Source of the DNA: Candidatus Moraniibacteriota bacterium
GTDB taxonomy: Bacteria > Patescibacteriota > Minisyncoccia > Moranbacterales > UBA2206
Length of the DNA stretch: 39,810 nucleotides
Assembly (NCBI GenBank): GCA_030679985.1
Contig: JAUXSI010000045.1
Span: 1 to 39,810 of the forward strand
Reading direction: 5' to 3'
Shown here: in pieces, positions 11,793 to 22,749 of the stretch
Layout: the number at the start of each line of letters is the position of its first letter
Position numbering within the stretch: the first letter of the stretch is position 1
The notes under the pieces: generated by a model
Seen by the model: the letters and a program-made list of their open reading frames with translations, nothing else
Databases searched by the model: none
Told to the model about the DNA's origin: nothing
Translations under genes and position numbers: made by a program

Positions 11793-12338
11793 TTATATTT
11801 TCTTAATTTGCAAAAAATCGAGCTCTACCGGCGTTTCCCGTCCGAATATTGAAACCAGGACTTTTATTTTCCCTCTCGCTTCATCGATCGCGTCAACCTT
11901 TCCGTCAAATTCCTTGAAGGGTCCGTCAATTATTTTTACCGCTTCCCCTTTTTGAACATCAATCTTATATTTCGGTTCGGAAACTCCCATCCTTTTTTTC
12001 ATTGAATCAATCTCTTCCTGGGCGATAGGAGTCGGAGTGGTTCCGAGTCCGATGAATCCCGTCACATTCGGAGTGTTGCGAACCACATACCAGGAATCAT
12101 CGGTTACGACCATTTCCACCAGGACATAGCCCGGAAAAATTCTTTCCTCGATGACAGCCCGTTTGCCGTTTTTGATCTTGATCTTATTTTCTTTCGGCAC
12201 CATCACTTCAAAAATCCGATCCTGCATATCCAGGGATTCAATTCTTTGCTTCAAGTTTTTGGCCACATTGTCTTCATATCCGGAATAGGTATGGATGGCA
12301 TACCAAGCGCGGCCGTGATGTTGGGTTTGTTTCGCCAT
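11793..12338 (-). CDS. nusG: Transcription termination/antitermination protein NusG
   Basis: [45 protein letters not shown]. Confidence 0.95.
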   Translation of the reverse strand: MAKQTQHHGRAWYAIHTYSGYEDNVAKNLKQRIESLDMQDRIFEVMVPKENKIKIKNGKRAVIEERIFPGYVLVEMVVTDDSWYVVRNTPNVTGFIGLGTTPTPIAQEEIDSMKKRMGVSEPKYKIDVQKGEAVKIIDGPFKEFDGKVDAIDEARGKIKVLVSIFGRETPVELDFLQIKKI

Positions 12339-12350
12339 AAAAATTGGAAA

Positions 12351-12536
12351 TTACTTTATCACATATGTCCGCAGAATATATTCAAAACCGAAATCCAGCA
12401 CTCCCAAAAAAATCGCTACTCCAATGCTGACTCCGATAACCAGGCTGGTGTATTTTATCGTCTGGCTCCTGGTCGGCCAGTTGACTTTCCGAAGCTCGAT
12501 GCGAGCTTCTTTTATGAATGTGAGAATTTTGTTCAT
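12351..12536 (-). CDS. secE: Preprotein translocase subunit SecE
   Basis: Single-TM 61-aa protein (EARIELRKVNWPTRSQTIKYT) immediately upstream of nusG. Confidence 0.9.
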   Translation of the reverse strand: MNKILTFIKEARIELRKVNWPTRSQTIKYTSLVIGVSIGVAIFLGVLDFGFEYILRTYVIK

Positions 12537-12551
12537 ATCAAGCCTTTTTTA

Positions 12552-12570
12552 AAAAGCCTCTGGGGCTTTT
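12552..12570 (-). terminator. Terminator after gyrB
   Basis: AAAAGCCTCTGGGGCTTTT hairpin with U-run on the minus strand. Confidence 0.6.
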
Positions 12571-12613
12571 ATGTTCCCAGTATATATTAATGGATAAATA
12601 TGTCAAGAAACAA

Positions 12614-14659
<2,046 letters not shown>

Positions 14660-14664
14660 TTATT

Positions 14665-14757
14665 GAAATGAGAAATAAAAAATAAAATAGAAGAAACAAA
14701 AATAAGAAATTTAAAAGAAATTGCTTTCTTCTGTCTTATTTCTTATATCTTATTTTG
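14665..14757. repeat. Long imperfect hairpin of A-rich word repeats
   Basis: AGAAATAAAAAATAAAATAGAAGAAA versus reverse complement of the right arm AGATATAAGAAATAAGACAGAAGAAA, about 22 of 26 matching. Confidence 0.5.
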
Positions 14758-15118
14758 ACAAAAACCACAATTCGACAAGCAAAGCCGCGACTATCACAAG
14801 TCCCGCGTCCCACCAAATAAGAAGTTTCAGGCTCTGCAAAATAAACATGGCCGTAATCGCCAGCGCGACCAGCAAACCTTGGCGAAAGCTGATCCCGACA
14901 TTCAGATAGGCTGTTTCGTTTTTGGAAAATAGCCTTCTGATCCAAAACAAAAAAAGCGTGGCAAGGCCTGTGACGAAGAAAAATAAGCTGACATAGAAAA
15001 GCACTTGCCCCAACAAACCGTCTTTTATCGGATCAATATAGCGGATTACGAGTCCTAAGCAGATTACCGCCACGAGCGTACTTGTCCTCATCCCCCAAAG
15101 ATAGGCGCGGATTGTCAT
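14750..15118 (-). CDS. Small multi-TM membrane protein
   Basis: Four hydrophobic segments in 122 aa. Confidence 0.65.
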   Translation of the reverse strand: MTIRAYLWGMRTSTLVAVICLGLVIRYIDPIKDGLLGQVLFYVSLFFFVTGLATLFLFWIRRLFSKNETAYLNVGISFRQGLLVALAITAMFILQSLKLLIWWDAGLVIVAALLVELWFLSK

Positions 15119-15210
15119 TTTTTGTTTGTATTAGGCCGATTTCACCTCTTCTATTCTAGCAGATATTTTCGAATTTGCCAAGTCCCAAAGCGCCTAAAAT
15201 CGAAAATGAA

Positions 15211-15256
15211 AAAGGAGCCATAATTAGCTTAAATAAAGCCTACGAATAGCTCCTTT
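15211..15256 (-). terminator. Hairpin terminator
   Basis: AAAGGAGC...GCTCCTTT downstream of the CDS at 15269-16300. Confidence 0.5.
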
Positions 15257-15268
15257 CTCGCATAAACA

Positions 15269-16300
15269 CTATTTGATTCGCACCGCGTTCGTTTTGGTCA
15301 CTTCGCCTTGGCCGGTGATCGATACTGTGAGCGGAAAAGTGCCAAGCGAGCTGAAACTATCCATTCCGTATCTGCAAATAACTTTATTGCCTTTTTTTGA
15401 AGTCCATACTCTCTCTGCCTGTTGAGATCCAAGCGTGCAACTCACGTCCTGCCCCTTCTTGTATAGATTCTTGCCTTTCACCGTCAACTTGAAAGTTTTC
15501 CCTTCTTTGTATTTGATCGATTTTTTCTTGACGCTTGAAATTTTCATCTTCTTGACTGTTGATCCTCGCTGAACCGCTTTGAAAGAGCTGAAGTGTCCCG
15601 GCGTGAAAGAAAGACTGTTTTCAGCATCGTTCCAAACAAGATCGCTATAGTCTATTCCTTCGATCGCTTTTCTCATATTCGCGCCGCTTGAAACATAGAT
15701 ATCGGGCTGCTGATCAAAGCCAAGCTGATACATTGTCAGTGTCGCGCCATAACTGATCATATCCGGAACCATAGCCGCGTTGAGACTGATATATCCGCCG
15801 TCAAACCGAACCATATTGTCAAAGTTGTTCATGAAATTGAAGAAACGGTAGCTCATAAAGTCAATCGTGTTTGAAAAACTTATGCGACCCATCGGCGCGT
15901 CATTATCTCCCAGTTTCTGAAAATAGAGACCGTCTATCGCGTGCCAATTGGTGTTGCCGGAATTGAATAAACTCGTCTCAACTCCATCGGAGGTCATGCC
16001 GGACTGCATATCTTCGGGCATATTCGCGACTTGCGTGCACATTTGCGACATTTCCGAGCGCATTTGTTCCACATCCGGCCCGCCGAATTCATCCGGATGA
16101 TTGGTTATATAATCACTGAGCGCCGCATTGCATCCGGCCGTATCATCCGGAGTTGTCATTTGAGAAAATACCTCCCAAAACATGCTGTCTGACGGCGGCA
16201 GATCACCTCGCTGATGATCATCGGCCATCACCGGCATCGTCATCGCCACCATCGCGAAGATGGCAATGCTCGCCAAAATCGCTCGTTTTGTTTTTTGCAT
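15269..16300 (-). CDS. Secreted protein with a Lys-rich Ig-like C-terminal region
   Basis: Signal peptide MQKTKRAILASIAIFAMVAMTMPVMADD; C-terminal KISSVKKKSIKYKEGKTFKLTVKGKNLYKKGQDVSCTL. Confidence 0.7.
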   Translation of the reverse strand: MQKTKRAILASIAIFAMVAMTMPVMADDHQRGDLPPSDSMFWEVFSQMTTPDDTAGCNAALSDYITNHPDEFGGPDVEQMRSEMSQMCTQVANMPEDMQSGMTSDGVETSLFNSGNTNWHAIDGLYFQKLGDNDAPMGRISFSNTIDFMSYRFFNFMNNFDNMVRFDGGYISLNAAMVPDMISYGATLTMYQLGFDQQPDIYVSSGANMRKAIEGIDYSDLVWNDAENSLSFTPGHFSSFKAVQRGSTVKKMKISSVKKKSIKYKEGKTFKLTVKGKNLYKKGQDVSCTLGSQQAERVWTSKKGNKVICRYGMDSFSSLGTFPLTVSITGQGEVTKTNAVRIK

Positions 16301-16389
16301 AATATTTATTTTAATTGTTAGTACTGAAATTATATCACGAAAAGAAATTTCGCAAAAATTTTCTTCTTCCTAATCTCCGAGATTGGAAA

Positions 16390-17907
16390 TTAGTTTACAC
16401 TCACCTTGATCGGATCGCCGGTTGAGGCGCTGATGGTTCTAGCTCTCTTGCCTTGAATCTTGATGATATATTTGATGTTTGTTCCCGCGTCAAGATTGAG
16501 CTTTTTATACCAGCCGCTCGTGCTTTTCCCCCGATAAACAACCTTTTTTTTCCATTTGTATCTCTTATTTTTCTTTTGAACTCGATATTTTTTTGTGATT
16601 GTCACTTTTTTCGCGCTGGATTTTTTGAGTGAATCAAGGCTTGCCTTTTCAACTGTTGCTCCGGAAACCTGGCCGTAAAGCGCGGTGTGCGTGTCGTCGC
16701 GCGTCAAGGCGTATATTCCGGCTGACATCGCTTCTTCACCGTGGCCCGTGAACATCCAGGCCTCCGATCCCCCGCCGATCATGAAAATGTTGGTCGCGTT
16801 GTCAAGAGCGGTTTCGCCGTTGTGGGAAGTATAATAGTCCCAGCTGGCAGTGCTCGGGTCATATATCGAAATTCCGCCCCGGTTGTTGGCATCAGTGCTT
16901 GTCTCCACCGCCAGCGACACTATCCAGATCCGACCGTCCGAATCCTCTTGAACTTTTTGCACCCGATCTGTAAAAATGTTGCTGTTGTCTTTGGTCCAAT
17001 TCGCCCACGTTCCGGCACTGATGTCATATCGAAACACGCCGTATCTCGTGCCGACCCAAACATCGCCGGATGAATCCACAAACGCGTCTGTCACGCCGTT
17101 TTTGAGCGCGACTCCGTTTCCGGTTGCATAGTCTTTGTTGAATTGCGTCCAAGTGCCGCCTTTATACCTCCAGATCCCGCTTCCCACGTCCCCGCCATCG
17201 GGATTTGAAAATTGATTTTCCGAGCTGTGATATTGATAGAACCAAAAACTGTTATCCTCTTCATTATACATCCCCCAGAAATCCGCGCCGTTGTTATTGG
17301 TATCAACCAGCGGCCCGCCCGCAAATCCACTATCGGTCCATATTCCAGAACTGTTGGTATAAATCAGCAAATATAACCGCGTGTCATTTGTAGCGACGGC
17401 ATACATAAAGTCCGCCGAATCTCGGTTTCCGAAAAGATTTTTGATTTTCAAATTTCCTCCGACCCCGACTTGGCTGCCGATCGTTGCTGATGTTATACTT
17501 GTCCAATTCCCGTCCGCTCCGTATTTCAAAAGCGCGACATTTGGATCTTTCCGGTTCGGCATCCAAACATTTCCATTTTGGTCGGCATACATATTGAGAA
17601 ACTCGATATCGCTGTATCCCGCGGCTTCAACCGTGCTGGTTTCGTCCGACCAGTTCGTTCCGTTGTATTTCACAATATGCCGCACAAAACTGGCCTCGCT
17701 ATTCATATCAACCCGGTCGTTCCCGTATAAAAATCTCACTCCGTTTGAGCTTTTGGTCATATTTTCAAGCTCAAGATGCTCCGGCAAAGCATTCCCGCTC
17801 GTTGAACGCGTATGCCGCGTCCAATAGTCCGCCTTGGCATTCCCCGACCAGAGAAATCCCACTGCCAGCGCCGCGACAATCAGCGCGATTTTGTGTTTGT
17901 TTTTCAT
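16390..17907 (-). CDS. Secreted beta-propeller-like protein (Reg_prop-type repeats) with a basic C-terminus
   Basis: Signal peptide; repeats such as FVDSSGDVWVGTRYGVFRYDISAGTWANWT and VQEDSDGRIWIVS. Confidence 0.72.
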   Translation of the reverse strand: MKNKHKIALIVAALAVGFLWSGNAKADYWTRHTRSTSGNALPEHLELENMTKSSNGVRFLYGNDRVDMNSEASFVRHIVKYNGTNWSDETSTVEAAGYSDIEFLNMYADQNGNVWMPNRKDPNVALLKYGADGNWTSITSATIGSQVGVGGNLKIKNLFGNRDSADFMYAVATNDTRLYLLIYTNSSGIWTDSGFAGGPLVDTNNNGADFWGMYNEEDNSFWFYQYHSSENQFSNPDGGDVGSGIWRYKGGTWTQFNKDYATGNGVALKNGVTDAFVDSSGDVWVGTRYGVFRYDISAGTWANWTKDNSNIFTDRVQKVQEDSDGRIWIVSLAVETSTDANNRGGISIYDPSTASWDYYTSHNGETALDNATNIFMIGGGSEAWMFTGHGEEAMSAGIYALTRDDTHTALYGQVSGATVEKASLDSLKKSSAKKVTITKKYRVQKKNKRYKWKKKVVYRGKSTSGWYKKLNLDAGTNIKYIIKIQGKRARTISASTGDPIKVSVN

Positions 17908-17941
17908 GTTATTAATCTTAATTATTACCTTATATAAGCCA

Positions 17942-18724
17942 TTAATCTATCTGCTGGAGCAACACCGAAAATGCGTTGCCACTGCTCATTGTCCCACTTT
18001 CCCAAATGGTCTTGTATTTTGTTTTGCCTTTTCTTGTGACGGCTTTTTTCAGCCCATTTTTATAAGTCAGGCTAATATCATAATTCCCCGCCGCCATTTT
18101 TCCGTATTTGAACTTCACCCGGACGATCGAGTTGCCGCCCGTACGAGTTATTCCCGTTATCACGCCCTTCTTGTTTCCCACCCGAACTTTGATCCATCTT
18201 TTGTTCTTGTATGACTGCCCTGCAACAGTAAGGCTGAAAACGGTTTTCGCGTTTTTCGATCTTGTTTGATAAACTTCAACAATTCCGTCGCTATCTCCGT
18301 CCTGATCATTCACTTCAAAAGATGGATGGACCGTCAACGCGCTATCAAGAGTAGAATATATATTCGGCGTCACGCCGCTGTCATAGACTGTGACGTCTTT
18401 GATATCCCCCGCTTTAGCTCCAACCGGAACCGTGGCGGTAATGGTCGTATTGTCCACAACCGTCACATTGGCCAGGGCTATCGCATCATCGGTGTCATCT
18501 TTTTTGTTGTCTATCCATTCTCCCAATCGCGCTCCGACTTGCACGATTGAGCTGAAACCCGTGCCGGTGATTGTGATGTCGTTCGCCTGATAGTTTTCAA
18601 CCGTTGACGGCGAAACTGAGGTCACGGAAAAGGTCGTGCTTTCAACGCCATTATTATTTGCCCGCGTGAGAACAGGCGCAGCGATCGCCAGCGCCAATGC
18701 GAGCGCCAGAATTTTTTGTTTCAT
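17942..18724 (-). CDS. Secreted protein with IPT/TIG-like domain
   Basis: Signal peptide; FSVTSVSPSTVENYQANDITITGTGFSSIVQVGARLG; KDVTVYDSG. Confidence 0.7.
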   Translation of the reverse strand: MKQKILALALALAIAAPVLTRANNNGVESTTFSVTSVSPSTVENYQANDITITGTGFSSIVQVGARLGEWIDNKKDDTDDAIALANVTVVDNTTITATVPVGAKAGDIKDVTVYDSGVTPNIYSTLDSALTVHPSFEVNDQDGDSDGIVEVYQTRSKNAKTVFSLTVAGQSYKNKRWIKVRVGNKKGVITGITRTGGNSIVRVKFKYGKMAAGNYDISLTYKNGLKKAVTRKGKTKYKTIWESGTMSSGNAFSVLLQQID

Positions 18725-18988
18725 GGTTTTTTTATTTAAATAATTACTTTTTATAAATTATCTTTATGCTATCGTCTTTGTCATATTAGTGTCTATCAAT
18801 CAGTCCCGCGCCTAAAATAAAAAACAAGACAAAAAGAAAAAATTTCTTGCCTTGTTTTGCAATTCTTCTCGTCATAGTTTTTGTCTTAATTTTTATTTTT
18901 ACTCCTTTTTTCACCCTTTTGCCGTATTATAGAACATTCTCTTTGCCGCGGCAAACCGGCTGTGGATAACTTTTCTTCCAAATGAAAT

Positions 18989-19654
18989 CTAATTCTCCGA
19001 ACCCGTGATGGAAACTCCCGTTGTTCCGGTTTTGTCGCCTTGACTGTCCGAAACGGTCAATAAAATATCCTTGTTCCCTTTTTTGAAATTCACCATCATC
19101 GCCCCATAATTTGCTTCCGTTTCCACCGTCCAGCCGTTTTTTGCCATTTCAGCTTTGTATTTTGCGACCACATCCGTGATGCTTTGGTTCACGGTATACG
19201 CGATCATATAGCTCGCCTTGGTCCCGTCCGCCGCGTTGGCCGGAGTTAAAGTGGAAAAAGTTATCTTGGCGTCGGGATACACAAACACATCCGAAGGAAA
19301 ATCCGATGGCAGCTTGATGGTTCCTTCTTCAGAGGCTGCCATTGTCCCTTCGTCCGTCTTGATATTCACCGTTTTTCCGTCGGCGCTCACATCCGCTTTT
19401 TGGCCGGTGCCCTGTTCAATCGCTTTTTCCAACATATTTTCCCCAATCTTTTGGCCGATTGTTTGCGAGACCTTCGCCTTGAGGCTTCTCATCACGAAAT
19501 AACCGCCCACTAGCGCGACAATTCCGAAAACAACAACCACCGCGATGATGATGAGCACGGTTTTATTGCTGCTCTTCTGCGGCGCGGGCTGTTGTTGCAC
19601 TGGCTGTTGCGCGGGCTGTTGCTGTCCTCCTTGTTCTGTTGGATTTTGTTCCAT
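18989..19654 (-). CDS. Single-TM protein with a Gln/Pro-rich N-terminus
   Basis: QQQPAQQPVQQQPAPQ, then KTVLIIIAVVVVFGIVALVGGYFVM, then an extracytoplasmic domain. Confidence 0.65.
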   Translation of the reverse strand: MEQNPTEQGGQQQPAQQPVQQQPAPQKSSNKTVLIIIAVVVVFGIVALVGGYFVMRSLKAKVSQTIGQKIGENMLEKAIEQGTGQKADVSADGKTVNIKTDEGTMAASEEGTIKLPSDFPSDVFVYPDAKITFSTLTPANAADGTKASYMIAYTVNQSITDVVAKYKAEMAKNGWTVETEANYGAMMVNFKKGNKDILLTVSDSQGDKTGTTGVSITGSEN

Positions 19655-19665
19655 TGTTTTTCTTG

Positions 19666-19703
19666 CCCTGTTAAATGCCGCTTAGCGGGATTATTTAACA
19701 GGG
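19666..19703. promoter_or_regulatory. Inverted repeat in the 5' UTR of the 18989-19654 gene
   Basis: CCCTGTTAAAT...ATTTAACAGGG (11-bp perfect) enclosing CCGC-TTA-GCGG. Confidence 0.5.
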
Positions 19704-19841
19704 TGAATTTAATTGTTAGCTGATTTCCTTGGCAATATTCTATCACAAATCGGCCGTTTTCTCAATTTTTGAAAACAAATCCGCGCCGCGTTCGTATTCA
19801 AAAGTGAAAGGTCGGCAAAAATAATTTTAAGAAGCAAACAT

Positions 19842-20063
19842 ATGTGCAACGAATACGAAAAAGGTTTCGAGGAAATGGATGAGGCGATGAAGATGTGCTG
19901 CGCGGGATGGCCGAAAAAATTCAAAAAGGAATTCATGATGGCCAAAATGAAGAAAAAGGAAAAAATTCTCGAGGCCAAGCTCGAATTCCTCCGCGAAATG
20001 CGGCGCCTAGCGGAAAAATCTGAAATGGAGGGCGAAAAAGAAGTTGAGGAAGAAAAAGATTGA
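19842..20063 (+). CDS. Small highly charged protein (73 aa)
   Basis: Purine-rich AAGAAG ahead of ATG; strongly helical Lys/Glu composition; followed directly by a terminator. Confidence 0.55.
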   Translation: MCNEYEKGFEEMDEAMKMCCAGWPKKFKKEFMMAKMKKKEKILEAKLEFLREMRRLAEKSEMEGEKEVEEEKD

Positions 20064-20067
20064 AGGC

Positions 20068-20105
20068 AAAAATAGATCACTCCAGGGGGGAGTGATCTAT
20101 TTTTA
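20068..20105. terminator. Strong bidirectional terminator
   Basis: AAAAATAGATCACTCC-AGGGG-GGAGTGATCTATTTTT. Confidence 0.85.
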
Positions 20106-20182
20106 TATCGAAAAATTTCCGGCGGGATTTTGGAGGGTTGGGATATTCCAGCGATCGAACCTCAGGAATACCTATGATTTTC

Positions 20183-20923
20183 TTATCTCAAAGTCCAGCC
20201 TCCATCCACGATGATCGTTTGTCCGGTGATATAGCCGGCCTTTCCCGAGGCCAGAAATACGACGGCATTCGCGATATCTTCGGGCTGGCCCATTCGTGAA
20301 AGCGGAATCATGGCAATTGTCTGTTTTTTTGATTCCTCTGTCGAAGTTTCGCCCGCACCCGGCGTGTCGATGGCGCCGGGAGCAACAGCGTTGACCGTAA
20401 TTTTTTTTGGAGCAAGTTCAAGGGCCAGCGCTCTGATCATTGAGTTTATGGCTCCTTTGGTCGCGCAATAATGCACCAATCCTTCAAACCCGACAAATGC
20501 GGCAATGGAGGAGATATTCACAATCCGTCCCCCTTCCGGCAATATTTTCGCCGCTTCCTTGGAACACAGAAATATGCTCTTTAAATTCACGTCCATTACT
20601 TTGTCCCAATCTTCTTCTTTCATCTCCGCAAACGGAACGAACGGAAAAATTCCCGCGTTGTTCACGAGAATATCCAGTTGGCCGAATTCTTCCACTGCTT
20701 TCGCAAAAAGTTTTTCCACATCCTCTTTTTTTGAGACATCGCACCGGACCGCGAGCGCCTTCGGCCCCAGTTTTCGCGCTTCCTCGGCAACTGCTTCGCA
20801 ATCTTTCTCGTCAATGTCGGAAACGACGACATTGCAGCCCTCTTTTGCGAGGGCAAGAGCAATGCCCTTCCCGATACCGCGCCGCGCGCCGGTCACTATG
20901 GCTGTTTTGTTTTCTAGCGGCAT
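20183..20923 (-). CDS. SDR-family oxidoreductase (FabG-like)
   Basis: TGARRGIGKGIALALA; NNAG; YCATKGA; SGKAGYITGQTIIVDGGWT. Confidence 0.88.
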   Translation of the reverse strand: MPLENKTAIVTGARRGIGKGIALALAKEGCNVVVSDIDEKDCEAVAEEARKLGPKALAVRCDVSKKEDVEKLFAKAVEEFGQLDILVNNAGIFPFVPFAEMKEEDWDKVMDVNLKSIFLCSKEAAKILPEGGRIVNISSIAAFVGFEGLVHYCATKGAINSMIRALALELAPKKITVNAVAPGAIDTPGAGETSTEESKKQTIAMIPLSRMGQPEDIANAVVFLASGKAGYITGQTIIVDGGWTLR

Positions 20924-20989
20924 ATTTTTTGTTTAATTATAAATGTTTTTATTTTTAATATATTCTAGCGTGATTTTGGAGGATTTATT

Positions 20990-21014
20990 TTTCCTAATCA
21001 ACGAGATTAGGAAA
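20990..21014. repeat. Palindromic repeat, copy 2
   Basis: TTTCCTAATC-AACGA-GATTAGGAAA; overlaps the stop codon of the CDS at 21007. Confidence 0.6.
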
Positions 21015-21669
21015 TAACTTTTAAGCAATTCCCAATCATTTCTTTCAAAATTTTCCGGCCGATTGCGAGTGAAGCCTTTTTCCGCGGATCGCAGCCGTAA
21101 TATCGGAAGCAATCGTCCGAAGCCGGGATTTTCATTTTCCGGCTTATTATTTTTTCTTCTGGATAACATGCCCAAAGAATTGATGTTTCGTATTCATCGG
21201 CATGCCTGACATGAATTGATAGATCCTGATAGGGATTCATGAAAATGATATTCCCTTGTTTCTTGGCAACTTTGAAAAGCGTTTCGACATGTTTTGCTCC
21301 GCCGTGACCCGTCACGATAATAATTTTTTTGAAGCCTTGTTTTCCCAAGGTTATCACCAGGCTGGTAATGACTTTTTCAAGAAGCGCAGGCTCAAGATAA
21401 TACATGCTGCCCGGAAGTTTTTTGCCCAAATGACGATCCATGCCAAATAACTTTTTACCCCGCACGATTCCGGATTTATCCGTCCCCAGATACATCGGCG
21501 GGAGAATATAGCCGGGTTTTTTCTTAGCGAGCATTTCGCATAATTTCACCGCTACCATATAATCCGTCTCTATCGGCAAATGGTTCCCGTGCCACTCCAA
21601 AGTGCCAATCGGCAGATACGCGATTCCCCTCTTCGCCATTTTTTCAAAATCTTTCAGATACGTTTTCAT
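21007..21669 (-). CDS. Creatininase family protein (paralog 1)
   Basis: YLPIGTLEWHGNHLPIETD; IIVTGHGGAKH; ADEYETS. Confidence 0.8.
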   Translation of the reverse strand: MKTYLKDFEKMAKRGIAYLPIGTLEWHGNHLPIETDYMVAVKLCEMLAKKKPGYILPPMYLGTDKSGIVRGKKLFGMDRHLGKKLPGSMYYLEPALLEKVITSLVITLGKQGFKKIIIVTGHGGAKHVETLFKVAKKQGNIIFMNPYQDLSIHVRHADEYETSILWACYPEEKIISRKMKIPASDDCFRYYGCDPRKKASLAIGRKILKEMIGNCLKVIS

Positions 21670-21728
21670 AATGTTAGTAAAATTTATATCTAAAAGTTAC
21701 CATTTTCAAGCAGAAAAATCAATTTTAA

Positions 21729-21753
21729 AGGGCCAGTCGCGAAGCTGGCCCCT
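21729..21753 (-). terminator. Terminator after the patatin gene
   Basis: AGGGCCAGTCGCGAAGCTGGCCCCT hairpin followed by a U-rich tract on the minus strand. Confidence 0.65.
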
Positions 21754-21766
21754 CTGTTAATCAATA

Positions 21767-22582
21767 TCAGCGCGGGAGTTTCTCGAGCGCTACCCTAGCA
21801 TCTTTTATGCCTAGATCGATAGTAGCGTTGAGACGCCCTGCATCGGTATCAACCGAACTCCTCAATGGCAGCCGTTCTGAAGGTCGAATTACGATCACGC
21901 GTCGGTTTTGCAGCGCTTCCTCCGATTTACGCACGCGGATTTCGTAGTCGTTCACGAGTTGAGAAACAGACCTCGAAAAAAATTTACACAACATGCCCAA
22001 GATATAGAAAGATCTCGGGATTTCGAAGTCCGCACGCTTATTGTTGACTGCAACGACAAATTGAGCTCCATCTTCAAGAGCTTTCGCAACCGGAAGTGGA
22101 TCGCTAAACGCTCCATCGATGAAATACTCATCACCTAAATGGACAGCGTTGTGAAGAATCGGCGTTGCCGCTGAAGCACGCATGCTACGAAAGATGTTCA
22201 AAGGAGTCGGCGTCTGATAGACTGCTTTTCCGTCCCGCAATCTTGTCAAAACATATATGAGACGAGTCCGTGATCGAAATACTTCCTCAATATCCAGAAG
22301 GGAATGCCCCTCTCGAAAAATGTTCTCGAGATAGCGAAGATTTAACGAGTTCCGGATGCGAAAATAATTAATGAGCTTGCGTCCATCAATATGGCGGCGC
22401 CATATTTCCTCCATGATGCGCGACTGATCTGCCGAAAAGTATGTTCCTGCAAACACTCCGACTGATGAAGCATAAATCGAGTCGAAGTATTTTGACCCCA
22501 ACTGCCTGCCCAACTCAGCAGTAACTCCGGCGCCGTAGGCGCCGTACATCGCGCCAGATCCGACCACCAGAGATTTATTCAC
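21767..22582 (-). CDS. Patatin-like phospholipase family protein (GTG start)
   Basis: GSGAMYGAYGAGV oxyanion-type loop; ASSVG nucleophile region; DGAFSDPLPV; AGGAGG upstream of GTG. Confidence 0.75.
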   Translation of the reverse strand: MNKSLVVGSGAMYGAYGAGVTAELGRQLGSKYFDSIYASSVGVFAGTYFSADQSRIMEEIWRRHIDGRKLINYFRIRNSLNLRYLENIFREGHSLLDIEEVFRSRTRLIYVLTRLRDGKAVYQTPTPLNIFRSMRASAATPILHNAVHLGDEYFIDGAFSDPLPVAKALEDGAQFVVAVNNKRADFEIPRSFYILGMLCKFFSRSVSQLVNDYEIRVRKSEEALQNRRVIVIRPSERLPLRSSVDTDAGRLNATIDLGIKDARVALEKLPR

Positions 22583-22683
22583 CGGATATCCTCCTATCGA
22601 GATTTGTTTTTTTCTAACATTTTATGCTAGAAATTTACTCCTTGTTTAAAGCCTATCATTTTTAAATCAAGAAATCAAAATTA

Positions 22684-22712
22684 TTGACTTGTTCTCAGAA
22701 TTTTGCTAGAAA
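22684..22712 (+). promoter_or_regulatory. Promoter of the UbiA-like gene
   Basis: TTGACT - 17 nt - TAGAAA, with AGGAGG upstream of ATG 22750. Confidence 0.6.
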
Positions 22713-22749
22713 AAAGAAAAATACACTAAGAGATTAGGAGGGTAACTCA

